NCBI GenBank assembly: GCA_015698305.1 | Contig: CP048620.1 | Span: 1,204,557-1,268,556 of the forward strand | Length of the DNA: 64,000 bases | Direction: 5' to 3' | Origin: Candidatus Nitrohelix vancouverensis | Lineage (GTDB): Bacteria; Nitrospinota; Nitrospinia; Nitrospinales; VA-1 | In this document: positions 43,951 to 52,842 of the stretch, piece by piece | How the letters are laid out: each line of letters starts with the position of its first letter | Position numbering within the stretch: the stretch's first letter is position 1 | Notes under the pieces: model-generated | The model's input: only the letters and a program-made list of their open reading frames with translations | Told to the model about the DNA's origin: nothing | Database searches by the model: none | Translations under genes and position numbers: made by a program

Positions 43951-44462
43951 TGATTCACACTTATAAAGATAAAACGCCGATCCTGCATCCCAGCGTGTTT
44001 CTTGCCGATGGCGCCTGCGTGATCGGCGACGTGGAAATGCAGGAATGGAGTAGCGTCTGGTTCAACGCCGTTGTGCGCGGCGATGTGCATTACATACGCA
44101 TTGGCAAGCGCACCAATATTCAGGACGGTTGCGTCCTGCATGTGTCGCGCGGCAAGTACCCCCTCATTTTGGGAGACGACATCACGGTCGGGCACAACGT
44201 CACCTTGCACGCCTGCACCATCAAGGACCGTTGTTTGATCGGCATGGGCGCGGTGGTGATGGACGGCGCCGTGGTGGGCGAAGACGCGATCGTCGGCGCC
44301 GGCTCGCTGGTGACGGCGCGAACGGTGATCCCGCCGAGGACCATGGCGATCGGTTCTCCGGCAAAGGTGAAACGGGAATTGACGGACGAAGAGGTATTGA
44401 GTATTCGCGAATCGGCGGAGCATTATGTGGGCGACGTCCGTGATTACCGCCCCGAATATTAA
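43947..44462 (+). CDS. Gamma-class carbonic anhydrase family protein
   Basis: A 171-residue left-handed beta-helix protein of the gamma-CA/YrdA group. The three expected metal His are in GCVLHVSRG and VGHNVTLHACTI (HxxxxH). Hexapeptide repeats (IGDVEM, IGKRTN, VVGEDAIVGAGSLV) are visible. It may hydrate CO2, which would fit an autotroph, or only bind a metal: many YrdA-type proteins show little activity. ATG 43947 or 43950 can start; both overlap the plsC stop. A ribosome site (GGAG) lies just upstream. Confidence 0.9.
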   Translation: MMIHTYKDKTPILHPSVFLADGACVIGDVEMQEWSSVWFNAVVRGDVHYIRIGKRTNIQDGCVLHVSRGKYPLILGDDITVGHNVTLHACTIKDRCLIGMGAVVMDGAVVGEDAIVGAGSLVTARTVIPPRTMAIGSPAKVKRELTDEEVLSIRESAEHYVGDVRDYRPEY

Positions 44463-44474
44463 GAAAAATTTGCT

Positions 44475-46913
44475 CTACAGTTTTTTGGATTTTTCTTTGC
44501 GTTTGAATTTCAACTGATGATGGCCCAGTTCAAAAAGAGCCGGTAGCATGAACAGGGCGCAGGCGGTGCAGGTGATGATGCCCAGCTCCACAACGGATGC
44601 AATGGAGCGTATACCGGCGTGCCCGGCGACGTTGAGGCTGGCGTAGCCGGAGAGCGTGGTCAGCGCGGAGAGAATGATCGCGCTTCCCGTTTCCTTGATC
44701 GACTGAATTGTTTTTTCAGGATTGTAGTCGAGAATGTGGTGGGTCAGGTAAATGCAATGGTCGATCATGATGCCGACAATGGACGGCAACATGACAAAAT
44801 TGATAAAATTGAGTTTAATCTGGAACAGGGCCATCAGCGCGCCGGTAAGCGACAGACCGGCCACAAGGGGCAAAAAGGTTTTCAGAGCGTGAGAAAAATT
44901 CCTCAGGTCCAGAAGCAGTAGCAGAAACACCACTCCCAGCGCAGTCGCGAAGGCTTGCGGCCCGCGTTCCTTCACCCAGTCCATGACTTTTGCGGCGAGC
45001 AGGTTCTCGTTGAGTATGGCGACCTCGATGTCTTGCTTGGCCAAACGTTCCCGGAGTTCCGCCACCTCTGTTTCCAATTGATAGATATTGCGGATATCAA
45101 AAAAATTCTTTTTGGCGGGTGAGAAAATCAGGGCAAGGTACTCATCCCCCGCTGTGAATTTCTTTATCAGGAGCGGCGGGATTTTATCTTCGTTGAAGGG
45201 GTCGGCGTAAAGCAGTTCCTTCAAACGATCCAGCCGTTTCTTGCCGAGTGATAAAAGAATGATGTCCTCATCCAGCTTGAAATTTTCCTGTATCTGCTCA
45301 ATCACGTCCTGTTTGGAATCGTATTCCTTCCGGCTGAACAGGTTGAGGGAATGGACCACGCCGATGGTCGATTCTTCGCGGTGTTTCAATTTTATTTTTT
45401 CCAGAGCCTGGTGGATGTGGAACAGATGTTCCTTGTCCGAAGCCAGCACGACGGTCGGGGAGAACGCATATCCAAAATCTTCAGTGGTTGCCGTTTCGTA
45501 GTCCGCCGCAGGCGATTCCCCGCGTAAGTTCCTGAAGTCGTATTCAAACTTGATGTCCGGGATCAGAAACAGGCTGGTGATCGTCAGGAGCAGAAATAAA
45601 GCCGTTAGAAAGTAGGGCGTGTTGGAATAGAGATTGGTGATATTCAGATTGAAAACTCGAGGTTGCGGCTTGCGCAGCCAGTGGATCTTGTCGAAGACCA
45701 GGATCAGCGCTGGAAATAAAAAAAGGTACGAGATAAATGCGGAAAAAATTCCTATTGTTGCGATCTGCCCGAACTCGGAGAAGCCTTTGAAATCGGCGGT
45801 GATGAGTATGGAGAAAATACTCGCGGTGGTGAGCATGGCCATCATTCCCGAGCGTCCGACCTGGGTGATGACCAGTTCCGCCGAGTCGGCGATGGGCTGA
45901 CCTTTGAGCAATTCCTGTTTGAAACGAATGTATAAATGGATTCCGTAATCGATTCCCAAGCCGAGAAGAATCGCGACCAGAAACCCTGAAATCATATTCA
46001 ATTCGCCCACCCAGAGCCGGGTCAGGGCGAAGGTGTAGGTCATGGACAGGAACAGCGGAAAAAAGATGAGCGGCAGGGCGAAGAGCGATCGCGTGTAAAT
46101 ACCGATGATGAAAATCGCCAGTCCCGCCGCGACGATTGCAGAGCGAGTCAAATCGCGAACGATCGTCGTGTTCTCTTCGATGCGGACGATGAGCGACCCG
46201 GTCAGCTTGATGTTCAAGCCGGGAACTTTTTGAGTCCAGCCGGAATCGTCAATGGTTGCCTGAATTTGTTCAACGAAGCGTTCGGTGAATCCGGTGTCGG
46301 TCACCGTTCCCAAGGGCTGAATGAAAATATAAAAATTTCGGGTGCTTTGTTTCCTCGCATAGAAACCCTCTTTGCGCTTTCCCGCGTAATAAGGGTTGAG
46401 TGAGTCGAAGATGTGGAACTCGTCGGCAAAGGCCTGGAGACGCTCCGAGTCGAAATTTTCCGCTCCGGTAATGAACAGGCCGCCGAATTGTTCGCGCGCA
46501 TAATTCACGGCTTCATCCATCAGCGCTTCCAGTTCGAGCAGGTTGCGTCGGGTGGCCATGACCAGTTGGCGGTCTTCAAGGAATTCGACGGGCAGTTTGG
46601 AATCGACGAATTGAACGCCGGGTACTTTGCGCAGGCGCGGAGTCAAATCTTCTATGATTTTTTCCGCCTGCACCTGTTCCAGATCTTCGAGAACAACGGC
46701 CAGCGGGCCGGAGCCGCCGGTCTTCGCCACGACTTTGTTGAAATCCTGTATGAGAGGAAGGCTCTGCGGCAGGAGTCGATCCATCCGCGAGTTGAGTTGC
46801 AACCCTGAGGCATACCAGAGCGAAAGCCCGCTCAAAGCGAGAGCGATCGCCAGAATCCAGAATGGATAGGGATGAATGATCTTCCTGAATATGAATTTAA
46901 GGACGGATTTCAT
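44475..46913 (-). CDS. RND-superfamily lipid exporter (MMPL/HpnN-like)
   Basis: An 812-residue protein with RND architecture: helix 1, a large periplasmic domain (about 40-230), helices 2-6, helix 7, a second periplasmic domain (about 455-600) and helices 8-12. Conserved stretches such as LLGLGIDYGIHLYIRFKQEL and IVGIMIDHCIYLTHHILDYN carry the intramembrane Asp residues of proton-coupled RND pumps. It is closest in layout to HpnN/MMPL transporters of lipids and hopanoids. It is the last gene of the sphingolipid operon, and its start overlaps the phosphotransferase stop by 17 bases. I infer export of the lipid product. It is convergent with the gamma carbonic anhydrase gene. Confidence 0.85.
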   Translation of the reverse strand: MKSVLKFIFRKIIHPYPFWILAIALALSGLSLWYASGLQLNSRMDRLLPQSLPLIQDFNKVVAKTGGSGPLAVVLEDLEQVQAEKIIEDLTPRLRKVPGVQFVDSKLPVEFLEDRQLVMATRRNLLELEALMDEAVNYAREQFGGLFITGAENFDSERLQAFADEFHIFDSLNPYYAGKRKEGFYARKQSTRNFYIFIQPLGTVTDTGFTERFVEQIQATIDDSGWTQKVPGLNIKLTGSLIVRIEENTTIVRDLTRSAIVAAGLAIFIIGIYTRSLFALPLIFFPLFLSMTYTFALTRLWVGELNMISGFLVAILLGLGIDYGIHLYIRFKQELLKGQPIADSAELVITQVGRSGMMAMLTTASIFSILITADFKGFSEFGQIATIGIFSAFISYLFLFPALILVFDKIHWLRKPQPRVFNLNITNLYSNTPYFLTALFLLLTITSLFLIPDIKFEYDFRNLRGESPAADYETATTEDFGYAFSPTVVLASDKEHLFHIHQALEKIKLKHREESTIGVVHSLNLFSRKEYDSKQDVIEQIQENFKLDEDIILLSLGKKRLDRLKELLYADPFNEDKIPPLLIKKFTAGDEYLALIFSPAKKNFFDIRNIYQLETEVAELRERLAKQDIEVAILNENLLAAKVMDWVKERGPQAFATALGVVFLLLLLDLRNFSHALKTFLPLVAGLSLTGALMALFQIKLNFINFVMLPSIVGIMIDHCIYLTHHILDYNPEKTIQSIKETGSAIILSALTTLSGYASLNVAGHAGIRSIASVVELGIITCTACALFMLPALFELGHHQLKFKRKEKSKKL

Positions 46914-47763
46914 TGGGTAGTAACATGCGGTGGAGCGCCAGGGTCAGGAAAAACTGAACCGTCATCACGACTGCGAGCGGCGTTAGAAGCATCGGGAGTA
47001 AGTCGAACAGGCTGAATGCCGCCAGCAAAAACAGACAAAACTCATGTCCGTTCCATCGCCAGATGCGGGTCAAAGGTCGCGTCTTTAAATAGAATGCGTT
47101 TCTTTCTTCCTGCGTCAATATTTCTTCCGAAGCCTTACGCTCGTCTTCTAAAGAATAATCGTTGATTGAGGACCAGCGTCCGTGAAAGACCCATTGTTGA
47201 AGTTGCAGATAGTAAAAATACACTTTTAAAATGCCGGATTGCGATTGGCTCCATTTCTGGTAGGTCTTCAGAACGTCGGCGCGCGAGCCGTCGGTTCCCT
47301 CTTGCACGCGGGCGGTGAAATATTGTTTGCAGTAATCGAAGCAAATGGCTTTCATGATGCAGACGACGGTGACGACAGCGAGCGCCCCGGTGAATTCGGG
47401 CAATGAATAAGTGATGCCAAAGACGACGGCGAGATAGGCAACGTAGCCGCCGATGCCGTCGAGCAGTCTGCCCCATTCGCTGGACTGGCCGGTGGCGCGG
47501 GCGAGTTGCCCGTCCACGCAATCGAGTATCAGCGACAGTTCAAGGAGAACGCCGCCCCAGAACATTCCAAAGTGGCCGCCGCTCATGAAGGCCAGTCCCG
47601 ACAAAATGCCGAGCAGAATTGAGGTGTAGCTGACCTGGTTCGGCGTCGCTCGCGTCTGGCAGAGCCAGGAAACGATTCGCGCGGAAACGGGAACATGGAA
47701 GTAACGATTGACGGGTTCGACAATGTCTTTCAGAACATGGTCGGTAGAGCTGGATTCGGACAT
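46897..47763 (-). CDS. CDP-alcohol phosphatidyltransferase, altered catalytic motif
   Basis: A 288-residue membrane enzyme of the CDP-alcohol phosphotransferase family, with about six helices. The family motif is DxxDGxxAR...GxxxDxxxD. Here Asp81, Asp84, Gly85, Ala88, Arg89, Gly98 and Asp102 are present, but residue 106, where the last Asp (the proposed base) should be, is Gly (LLDGIGGY). Between helices 4 and 5 is an insertion of about 70 charged residues. In the sphingolipid operon the likely job is to put a phospho-headgroup on ceramide, or to make a polar phospholipid. The Gly could mean altered activity. Confidence 0.85.
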   Translation of the reverse strand: MSESSSTDHVLKDIVEPVNRYFHVPVSARIVSWLCQTRATPNQVSYTSILLGILSGLAFMSGGHFGMFWGGVLLELSLILDCVDGQLARATGQSSEWGRLLDGIGGYVAYLAVVFGITYSLPEFTGALAVVTVVCIMKAICFDYCKQYFTARVQEGTDGSRADVLKTYQKWSQSQSGILKVYFYYLQLQQWVFHGRWSSINDYSLEDERKASEEILTQEERNAFYLKTRPLTRIWRWNGHEFCLFLLAAFSLFDLLPMLLTPLAVVMTVQFFLTLALHRMLLPNEIRP

Positions 47764-47766
47764 GAA

Positions 47767-48795
47767 TTATAACCAGTGATTATCTCGGTACCATGAAATG
47801 GCGTGAAGCAGTCCCGATTCTAATGGATACTGCGGACTGAATGCGAATTGTTTGAAAAATTTATTTGGCGAGGCGACCCAGCAACTTTGTCGAATATCGA
47901 TCATTCGCTGGCGATCCAGCAGGGGCGCGTCCTTGCGGAACAGATAAATGGCTTCGGTGAGGATTGCAACGCCGGTCAAAGCCGATTCGGGAATGGTGAT
48001 TTTTCTCGCCGGGCGATTCAGATTTTTGAGCGCTGCCGTTGCGATGTCGTCCCAGCTATGCGCGCCGCCGTCGGTGACGAACCAGACCTTATCCTGATGC
48101 GCCGGGGCCAGGGCCGCAAGGATCATGGCGCGGGTCAGGTCGGCGACATGGATCATCGAAAAGCGTTTTGAAGCGCGACCGATCTGGATATTCCATCCTT
48201 TTGCCAGAGATTGAATGAAGGTGAAGAAATTTTTCTCTCTGGGTCCGTACACGATGGGAGGGCGCAGGATAACGATCGGCAATGTGTCGGCCCAGCGGAG
48301 CGCAATTTGTTCGCCCTTCCATTTGGATTGCCCGTAATGGGTGACGGGCTGGCAGGGAGTCGTTTCGTCCGCCGGGGACTCAGGCGTCGCCGGACCCACT
48401 GCGGCGAGACTGCTCAGATGCACGATTTTTTTCAGGTCGCCAGCGTGTCGGCTACACAGCGCAAACAGCTTGTCGCACGCCTCGGCGTTGCCTCGGAAAA
48501 AATCGGCCCGCGTTTTAGCTTTAGTCAAACCTGCGCAATGGAACACATAATGCGCTCCCTGAATCCAATCTTCCGGTATTTCGCCGGTCAAATCTCCTAT
48601 GAACACGCGAATGCGTTTGCGGTCGATCCACTGCAGGTCGCTGGTTGGGCGGGCAAGGATGCGCACTTCACAACCCAGGTCTGCCAGGGCGTCGGCTAAA
48701 ATCCCGCCGATGAAACCGGATGCTCCGGTGATGCAGGCGATGGAGCCCTTAAGACTTGGGAGTGAACTCATAGATTCGGTGTCGCCTGTATTCAT
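47767..48795 (-). CDS. NAD-dependent epimerase/dehydratase, CerR-like (3-oxo-ceramide reductase candidate)
   Basis: A 342-residue extended short-chain dehydrogenase. NAD motif: CITGASGFIGGILADAL. Active-site THYGQSKWKGEQ contains the YxxxK pair, preceded by HLSSLAAVGPAT with the Ser. In Caulobacter an SDR of this kind (CerR) reduces the 3-keto group in ceramide synthesis. It lies between the ceramide-synthase candidate and the phosphotransferase. The start at 48795 overlaps the upstream gene by 47 bases; the ATG at 48771 is an alternative. Confidence 0.85.
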   Translation of the reverse strand: MNTGDTESMSSLPSLKGSIACITGASGFIGGILADALADLGCEVRILARPTSDLQWIDRKRIRVFIGDLTGEIPEDWIQGAHYVFHCAGLTKAKTRADFFRGNAEACDKLFALCSRHAGDLKKIVHLSSLAAVGPATPESPADETTPCQPVTHYGQSKWKGEQIALRWADTLPIVILRPPIVYGPREKNFFTFIQSLAKGWNIQIGRASKRFSMIHVADLTRAMILAALAPAHQDKVWFVTDGGAHSWDDIATAALKNLNRPARKITIPESALTGVAILTEAIYLFRKDAPLLDRQRMIDIRQSCWVASPNKFFKQFAFSPQYPLESGLLHAISWYRDNHWL

Positions 48796-49867
48796 GTGCC
48801 TGGAGCCGTTCGAGAGCGGATAGCATGGGTTGGTTGTCTTCGAGTATCCAGGACATTTCGCAGTTCTCTATTTTTTGCAAGACCAGCTGACGATAGGTTT
48901 CATGATACAGGACGGAATCGATACCGCTTTTTTGAAATTTTTTTGGGACGCCAAGCGTGATGCATCGAACGCCGTCGATCTTCCTGAGTCCGATCAGAAA
49001 TTTCAACCAGCCAAACGGAAACAAATTTCCGTTGAGGGGCTTGAGCGCCTGATTGATATCGGGAAGCGCGATGGAGAAACCGACGGGTTCGCCCTGGCGT
49101 TCAGCGATCAGACACAGACTGGGATTGACGATTTGTTTCATCTCTTTTGCGGAATAGATGAACTCGTCTTTAGACATGGGCGAAAAGCCCCAGTTGCGGC
49201 TCCATGCGGAATTGTAGATCGACCAGAGCAGTTCGATTTCTTCAGGAAAACGCTTCAGGTTGATGGTGCGAACGCTAAAGCGGTTGCGCGCCTTGATGCG
49301 TGAGACGATGCGTTCCAGATAATCGGGAACTTTTTTGATGTGCAGATAAAAGCTGATGAGATCCTTGGCTTTTTGCAGGCCCCAGTTTTCCAGCAGGTCG
49401 ACGTAATAGGGCGGGTTGTAGGGAATGCCAAAAACCACGCGCTCATCAAAGCCGCTCACTTGCAGGCCGCACTCATGATTGGTGGAAAGATTCATGGGGC
49501 CGAGAAGCGTGTCGAGTTTTTTGCGTTGCAACCAGTCGGCGGCGCAGTCGAGGAGCAGATCGGCAACGGCGGAATCGTCGATCGATTCGAACATGCCAAA
49601 GAAGCCGGTCTTTTCATTATGAAAGGCGTTGTGCGAATGGTTGAGCGTCAAGGCGATGCGGCCCGCGGGCACACCGTGCAAGGTGGCGAGATACAACTCG
49701 ACCTCGGCGTCTTTAAAAAATGGATTGACGGATGGATTTAGAAATTCGTAGCGTTCACGGCGCAGGGGCGGAACCCACTGCCTGTCATGGCGGTACAGCG
49801 TCCATGGCAATTCGATGAAACGTTCGCGGTCGCGTTGACTGACGACCTTTTCAAGCGCAAGCGGCAT
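48749..49867 (-). CDS. GNAT-fold protein, bacterial ceramide synthase candidate (bCerS-like)
   Basis: A 372-residue protein that matches the 'dATP pyrophosphohydrolase'-misnamed GNAT family found next to serine palmitoyltransferase in alphaproteobacteria. Marks are FIELPWTLYRHDRQWVPPL, NPFFKDAEVELYLA, GRIALTLNHSHN, LLGPMNLSTNHECGL and YNPPYYVDLLENWGLQKAKD. The second half is another acyltransferase-like lobe. In Caulobacter this type attaches the second acyl chain to the sphingoid base. The family also exists outside sphingolipid producers, but the one-base overlap with the serine palmitoyltransferase gene strongly favours that role here. Confidence 0.85.
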   Translation of the reverse strand: MPLALEKVVSQRDRERFIELPWTLYRHDRQWVPPLRRERYEFLNPSVNPFFKDAEVELYLATLHGVPAGRIALTLNHSHNAFHNEKTGFFGMFESIDDSAVADLLLDCAADWLQRKKLDTLLGPMNLSTNHECGLQVSGFDERVVFGIPYNPPYYVDLLENWGLQKAKDLISFYLHIKKVPDYLERIVSRIKARNRFSVRTINLKRFPEEIELLWSIYNSAWSRNWGFSPMSKDEFIYSAKEMKQIVNPSLCLIAERQGEPVGFSIALPDINQALKPLNGNLFPFGWLKFLIGLRKIDGVRCITLGVPKKFQKSGIDSVLYHETYRQLVLQKIENCEMSWILEDNQPMLSALERLQAHEYRRHRIYEFTPKS

Positions 49868-51087
49868 CAGCGAGGAATGATGCCCAACTCCACGCCAAAT
49901 TTTTTGAAAGAGGACAAGACCAGATCCAAATCTTCAGTTGTGTGGGTGGACATGAAACTGGTTCGAATCATGGCGTGCTGTGGGGGCACAACCGGGGACA
50001 CCGCGACTCCTGCAAAGACGCCATCTTCAAACAGTAATTGGTTTAAATACAAAGTGAGCGCTTCGTCTCCGATTTTAATGGGAACGATGGGAACGGGATT
50101 GTTGTTGATCTGGAATCCCATATCAAAAAATCCTTTTTTAACATAGGAGGTGTTCTCCCCCAGTTGAGTCAGGCGTTCCGGCTCTTTTTGCATGATATCG
50201 AGGGCGGCAGTGACGCCTGCTACGGAGGCAGGTGGTAGTGCGGCGGTAAAAATAAAGGCCGAGGCTTTGTGACGGATGTATTCGGCGACTTTGGAACTGG
50301 CGGAGATGAAGCCGCCGATGGAACCCAGACTTTTCGAGAAGGTTCCCACGTACAGGTCGATCTCTTTTTCGAGATTGTAATAATTGGTGACGCCGCGTCC
50401 CGCTTCGCCTAGAACGCCCAAACCATGCGCTTCATCGGCGAGGACGATGGCGCCGTAATCGCGCGCCAGCTTCACAATGCTCGGCAGATTGGCGATGTCG
50501 CCGCTCATGCTGAAAACCGTATCGGTGATGATCATCTTGCCGGGCACGTCGCGATACTTTTTCAAATAGTATTCGAGGTGGTGCATGTCGTTGTGTTGAT
50601 AGCGAACCGTTTTTCCCGGGGAGACGGCGCAACCTTCGTAAATACTCGCGTGGTTTTCGCGGTCTGAAAAAGCAATGTCCTTGCGACCGAGTAGACAACT
50701 GATGGTGCCCTGATTGGCTTGAAAACCGGTGGACATGACGATGGCGTCTTCGCGGTGCAGGAATTCAGCGAGTTCTTTTTCCAGAATCTTGTGCAGGCTG
50801 AGCGTTCCGTTGAGAAAGCGGCTTCCGGTGCAACCGGCGCCGAAGCGATCCAGCGCTGCCTTTGCGGCTTCTATCACGCGCTTGTCGTTGGCCAGACCCA
50901 GATAGTTATTCGTGGAAACGGTGACGGCGTTTTTTCCTTCGATGACAACTCGCGATCCAGAAGTATCTTCGATCGCTCTGAAGTAAGGATAGATGCCAAG
51001 TTCTTTTGCTTGATCCGGGGCATTGTAGGTTTTGCATTTTTCTAAAATGCCTTCGCCTTTTGCCGAAGGCGCTCGCAAATGCGCCAT
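49867..51087 (-). CDS. spt: Serine palmitoyltransferase (alpha-oxoamine synthase family)
   Basis: A PLP enzyme, about 406 residues from the ATG at 51087. GIYPYFRAIEDTSG is the typical serine palmitoyltransferase opening (KELGIYPYFR type). Later features are NNYLGLA, GCTGSRFLNGTLSLHKILE, ADEAHGLGVLGEAG, and the PLP lysine in GTFSKSLGSIGG. It condenses serine with an acyl thioester to 3-ketosphinganine. Its relatives AONS (biotin) and KBL share the fold; the neighbouring genes favour sphingolipid synthesis. The frame stays open to 51276 with a TTG, and no start has a clear ribosome site, so the N-terminus is not certain. The stop shares one base with the next gene's start. Confidence 0.88.
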   Translation of the reverse strand: MAHLRAPSAKGEGILEKCKTYNAPDQAKELGIYPYFRAIEDTSGSRVVIEGKNAVTVSTNNYLGLANDKRVIEAAKAALDRFGAGCTGSRFLNGTLSLHKILEKELAEFLHREDAIVMSTGFQANQGTISCLLGRKDIAFSDRENHASIYEGCAVSPGKTVRYQHNDMHHLEYYLKKYRDVPGKMIITDTVFSMSGDIANLPSIVKLARDYGAIVLADEAHGLGVLGEAGRGVTNYYNLEKEIDLYVGTFSKSLGSIGGFISASSKVAEYIRHKASAFIFTAALPPASVAGVTAALDIMQKEPERLTQLGENTSYVKKGFFDMGFQINNNPVPIVPIKIGDEALTLYLNQLLFEDGVFAGVAVSPVVPPQHAMIRTSFMSTHTTEDLDLVLSSFKKFGVELGIIPR

Positions 51088-51335
51088 TTGAAAATCAAAT
51101 TTCTTTTTGAGGAGAGAGATGATTTTATTTCGTTTCAGGTGAGGGGAGTTTTCAGTGATCTTGGCGGAGTCAATGTGCTGGTGTAAATTTTTCACAGAAA
51201 TTGTCGAGAGAGGGTGGGTGTTAGGAAAACCATTTGCAAGCCTTTGAAAGATAACATTAAAATTGCATTTCCGCAATCTTTAGGAATGATGAATTAATTT
51301 TACCGGTGAAACTTTCAGGTCAGAGTTTTTCCACG

Positions 51336-51704
51336 TTAAAGAACCAGACCCTGTGCGTCGATGGAAAGGCTGTTGGGACTTTCTTCATGCGATGCGGAGG
51401 CGGAAAAAACCGCCTGTGTTCCGCTCCCGGAAACAATCACTCCCGGAGACGTTCGATAACCGTAAGAGGCGACGGCGACGACGGACTGGGAACAATTGGA
51501 GAGCGCTCCTTTGTCGTGCCAGTATAACTTACAAGTCAGCCAAAGGCTTTGCAAATCGGCCCTGGCGGAAACATCGAGGGCGCGGATTTTATGGCTTGAA
51601 AATTGCGACAATGCAATTGTAACCAACACGCCAATGATGGACAATGTGACCAGCGATTCTACCAGAGTAAAGCCACGTTCGTTTTTAAAATGACGCTTGA
51701 GCAT
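51336..51704 (-). CDS. Type IV pilin-like protein (N-methylation motif)
   Basis: A 122-residue protein beginning MLKRHFKNERGFTLVESLVTLSIIGVLV, read here in two parts: a short basic leader ending at Gly, then Phe, with Glu at position 5 of the mature helix. This is the prepilin peptidase signal of type IV pilins and pseudopilins. The body has two Cys (WLTCKLYWHDK, LSNCSQS), a pair that probably forms the disulfide loop, with a Ser/Val-rich tail. The start at 51704 is chosen because GGTGA lies upstream and the longer frame is not protein-like. No other pilus genes are in the window. Confidence 0.85.
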   Translation of the reverse strand: MLKRHFKNERGFTLVESLVTLSIIGVLVTIALSQFSSHKIRALDVSARADLQSLWLTCKLYWHDKGALSNCSQSVVAVASYGYRTSPGVIVSGSGTQAVFSASASHEESPNSLSIDAQGLVL

Positions 51705-51855
51705 TGCGGCTTCACCGAATTCTGAAAAGGTCGAGATATTTTCGGGATATCTATGGCGAGGGTAAAACGTAAATACCTTGTCACCCTTTATTCTTTTTGC
51801 TAGTCTATTATGCCAAAATCCAAATAAATTTAAACCAATTTTTGTGGGAGCGGTT

Positions 51856-52239
51856 ATGACAGATATTGTGAGTGTTCTAAAAGAGGCTTTGGAGTTAGAA
51901 AAGCAGGCGTTGGAAAAATACAATCTTGCGATTCCGGGCCTGGAGCATAAGGAAACGCGCGAAGCCGTCGAAAAGTACGCTGAAGACAAGAATCAGCAAA
52001 TCGACGCTCTGCACTGGATGATCCTTGCGGAAGCGGGACAACTGGATGGGGAAACGACGCCGGCGGCGGCAACGGAAGAAGAAGCCAAGCCTGCTGGAAA
52101 GTGTCCTTTCACCGGTCAGTTCGCGGCGATGGGCATTGACATGTCCAAAATGGGCGAGATGATGGGCGACCCAGAAAAACGAGCAGAAATGATGGAGAAA
52201 ATGGGCGGCGACTTCACGAAAGATGAGTCCGCATCCTGA
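51856..52239 (+). CDS. Small ferritin-like protein with Met-rich tail
   Basis: A 127-residue protein from the ATG at 51856, with GGGAG about six bases upstream. The N-terminal half is a helix pair (DIVSVLKEALELEKQALEKY and ETREAVEKYAEDKNQQIDAL) resembling ferritin-like or rubrerythrin helices, but the full diiron set is not seen. A CPFTG motif follows, then a tail rich in Met, Glu, Lys and Gly (MGIDMSKMGEMMGDPEKRAE). It may bind metal. Function unknown; probably cytoplasmic. Confidence 0.7.
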   Translation: MTDIVSVLKEALELEKQALEKYNLAIPGLEHKETREAVEKYAEDKNQQIDALHWMILAEAGQLDGETTPAAATEEEAKPAGKCPFTGQFAAMGIDMSKMGEMMGDPEKRAEMMEKMGGDFTKDESAS

Positions 52240-52273
52240 TTTGCCCTCACACAACCTCTAAATGAGATAAGCC

Positions 52274-52699
52274 ATGGCTGCTCCATACCCTCGCGACCTC
52301 CTTGTGTTTTGCAAGGCTTGCGGCATTGAAAATTTGCATCCTGATTACCACCCCAGAAATTTTCTGGTGTGCAATCAGTGCCGAGACCCTCTTATTGAGC
52401 CGAATTTGAACGACACTCATAAAGAGGCGATGTGCGAACAATGCTCGATGAGCGTCCTCTTGCTGAAAGACACGCCTTTCGAAGAAGGTAAATCAGCCTG
52501 CCGTTGCGGTTCCACACAGTTGAAATTGAGGCCCCAGTCCACGATTGCAGACGATGCAAGCAAGGCCGGGGCCTTTGATTTTGCCGAAGATGATAGCGCC
52601 GCCGCAGGCGATGGTTACTCATGGATTCGTTCCGATGAAACGGAACGGGTCGACTCGGACTACAACCAATTATTTGATAAAGATCTTGGGGCGGAGTGA
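52274..52699 (+). CDS. Hypothetical multi-zinc-ribbon protein
   Basis: A 141-residue soluble protein with CxxC pairs in order: FCKACG, VCNQCRD, MCEQCSM and ACRCGS. That is two zinc ribbons, as in DNA- or RNA-binding accessory proteins. The C-terminal third is acidic and looks disordered. No family recognised. It lies 35 bp after the Met-rich protein and probably shares a transcript. It resembles the 251-residue zinc-ribbon protein at 24.8 kb only in motif style. Confidence 0.7.
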   Translation: MAAPYPRDLLVFCKACGIENLHPDYHPRNFLVCNQCRDPLIEPNLNDTHKEAMCEQCSMSVLLLKDTPFEEGKSACRCGSTQLKLRPQSTIADDASKAGAFDFAEDDSAAAGDGYSWIRSDETERVDSDYNQLFDKDLGAE

Positions 52700-52842
52700 T
52701 TGCGAAACTTTATTCGGAATGTCAATTGAAGCGAAGGTGTAATTCTATTGATTTTTCTGCGTAAATGTTTTACATATATTACTGAATTATTTGATGCCTA
52801 ACGATTTTTACTCCTCAATTAATTGGGACTGTGTTATTAGCT

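Noticed and set aside
49867-51276. Reading the PLP enzyme as biotin synthesis BioF
   Set aside because: The family is shared, but no bio genes are near, and the neighbours are ceramide-type enzymes; the opening is of the serine palmitoyltransferase type.
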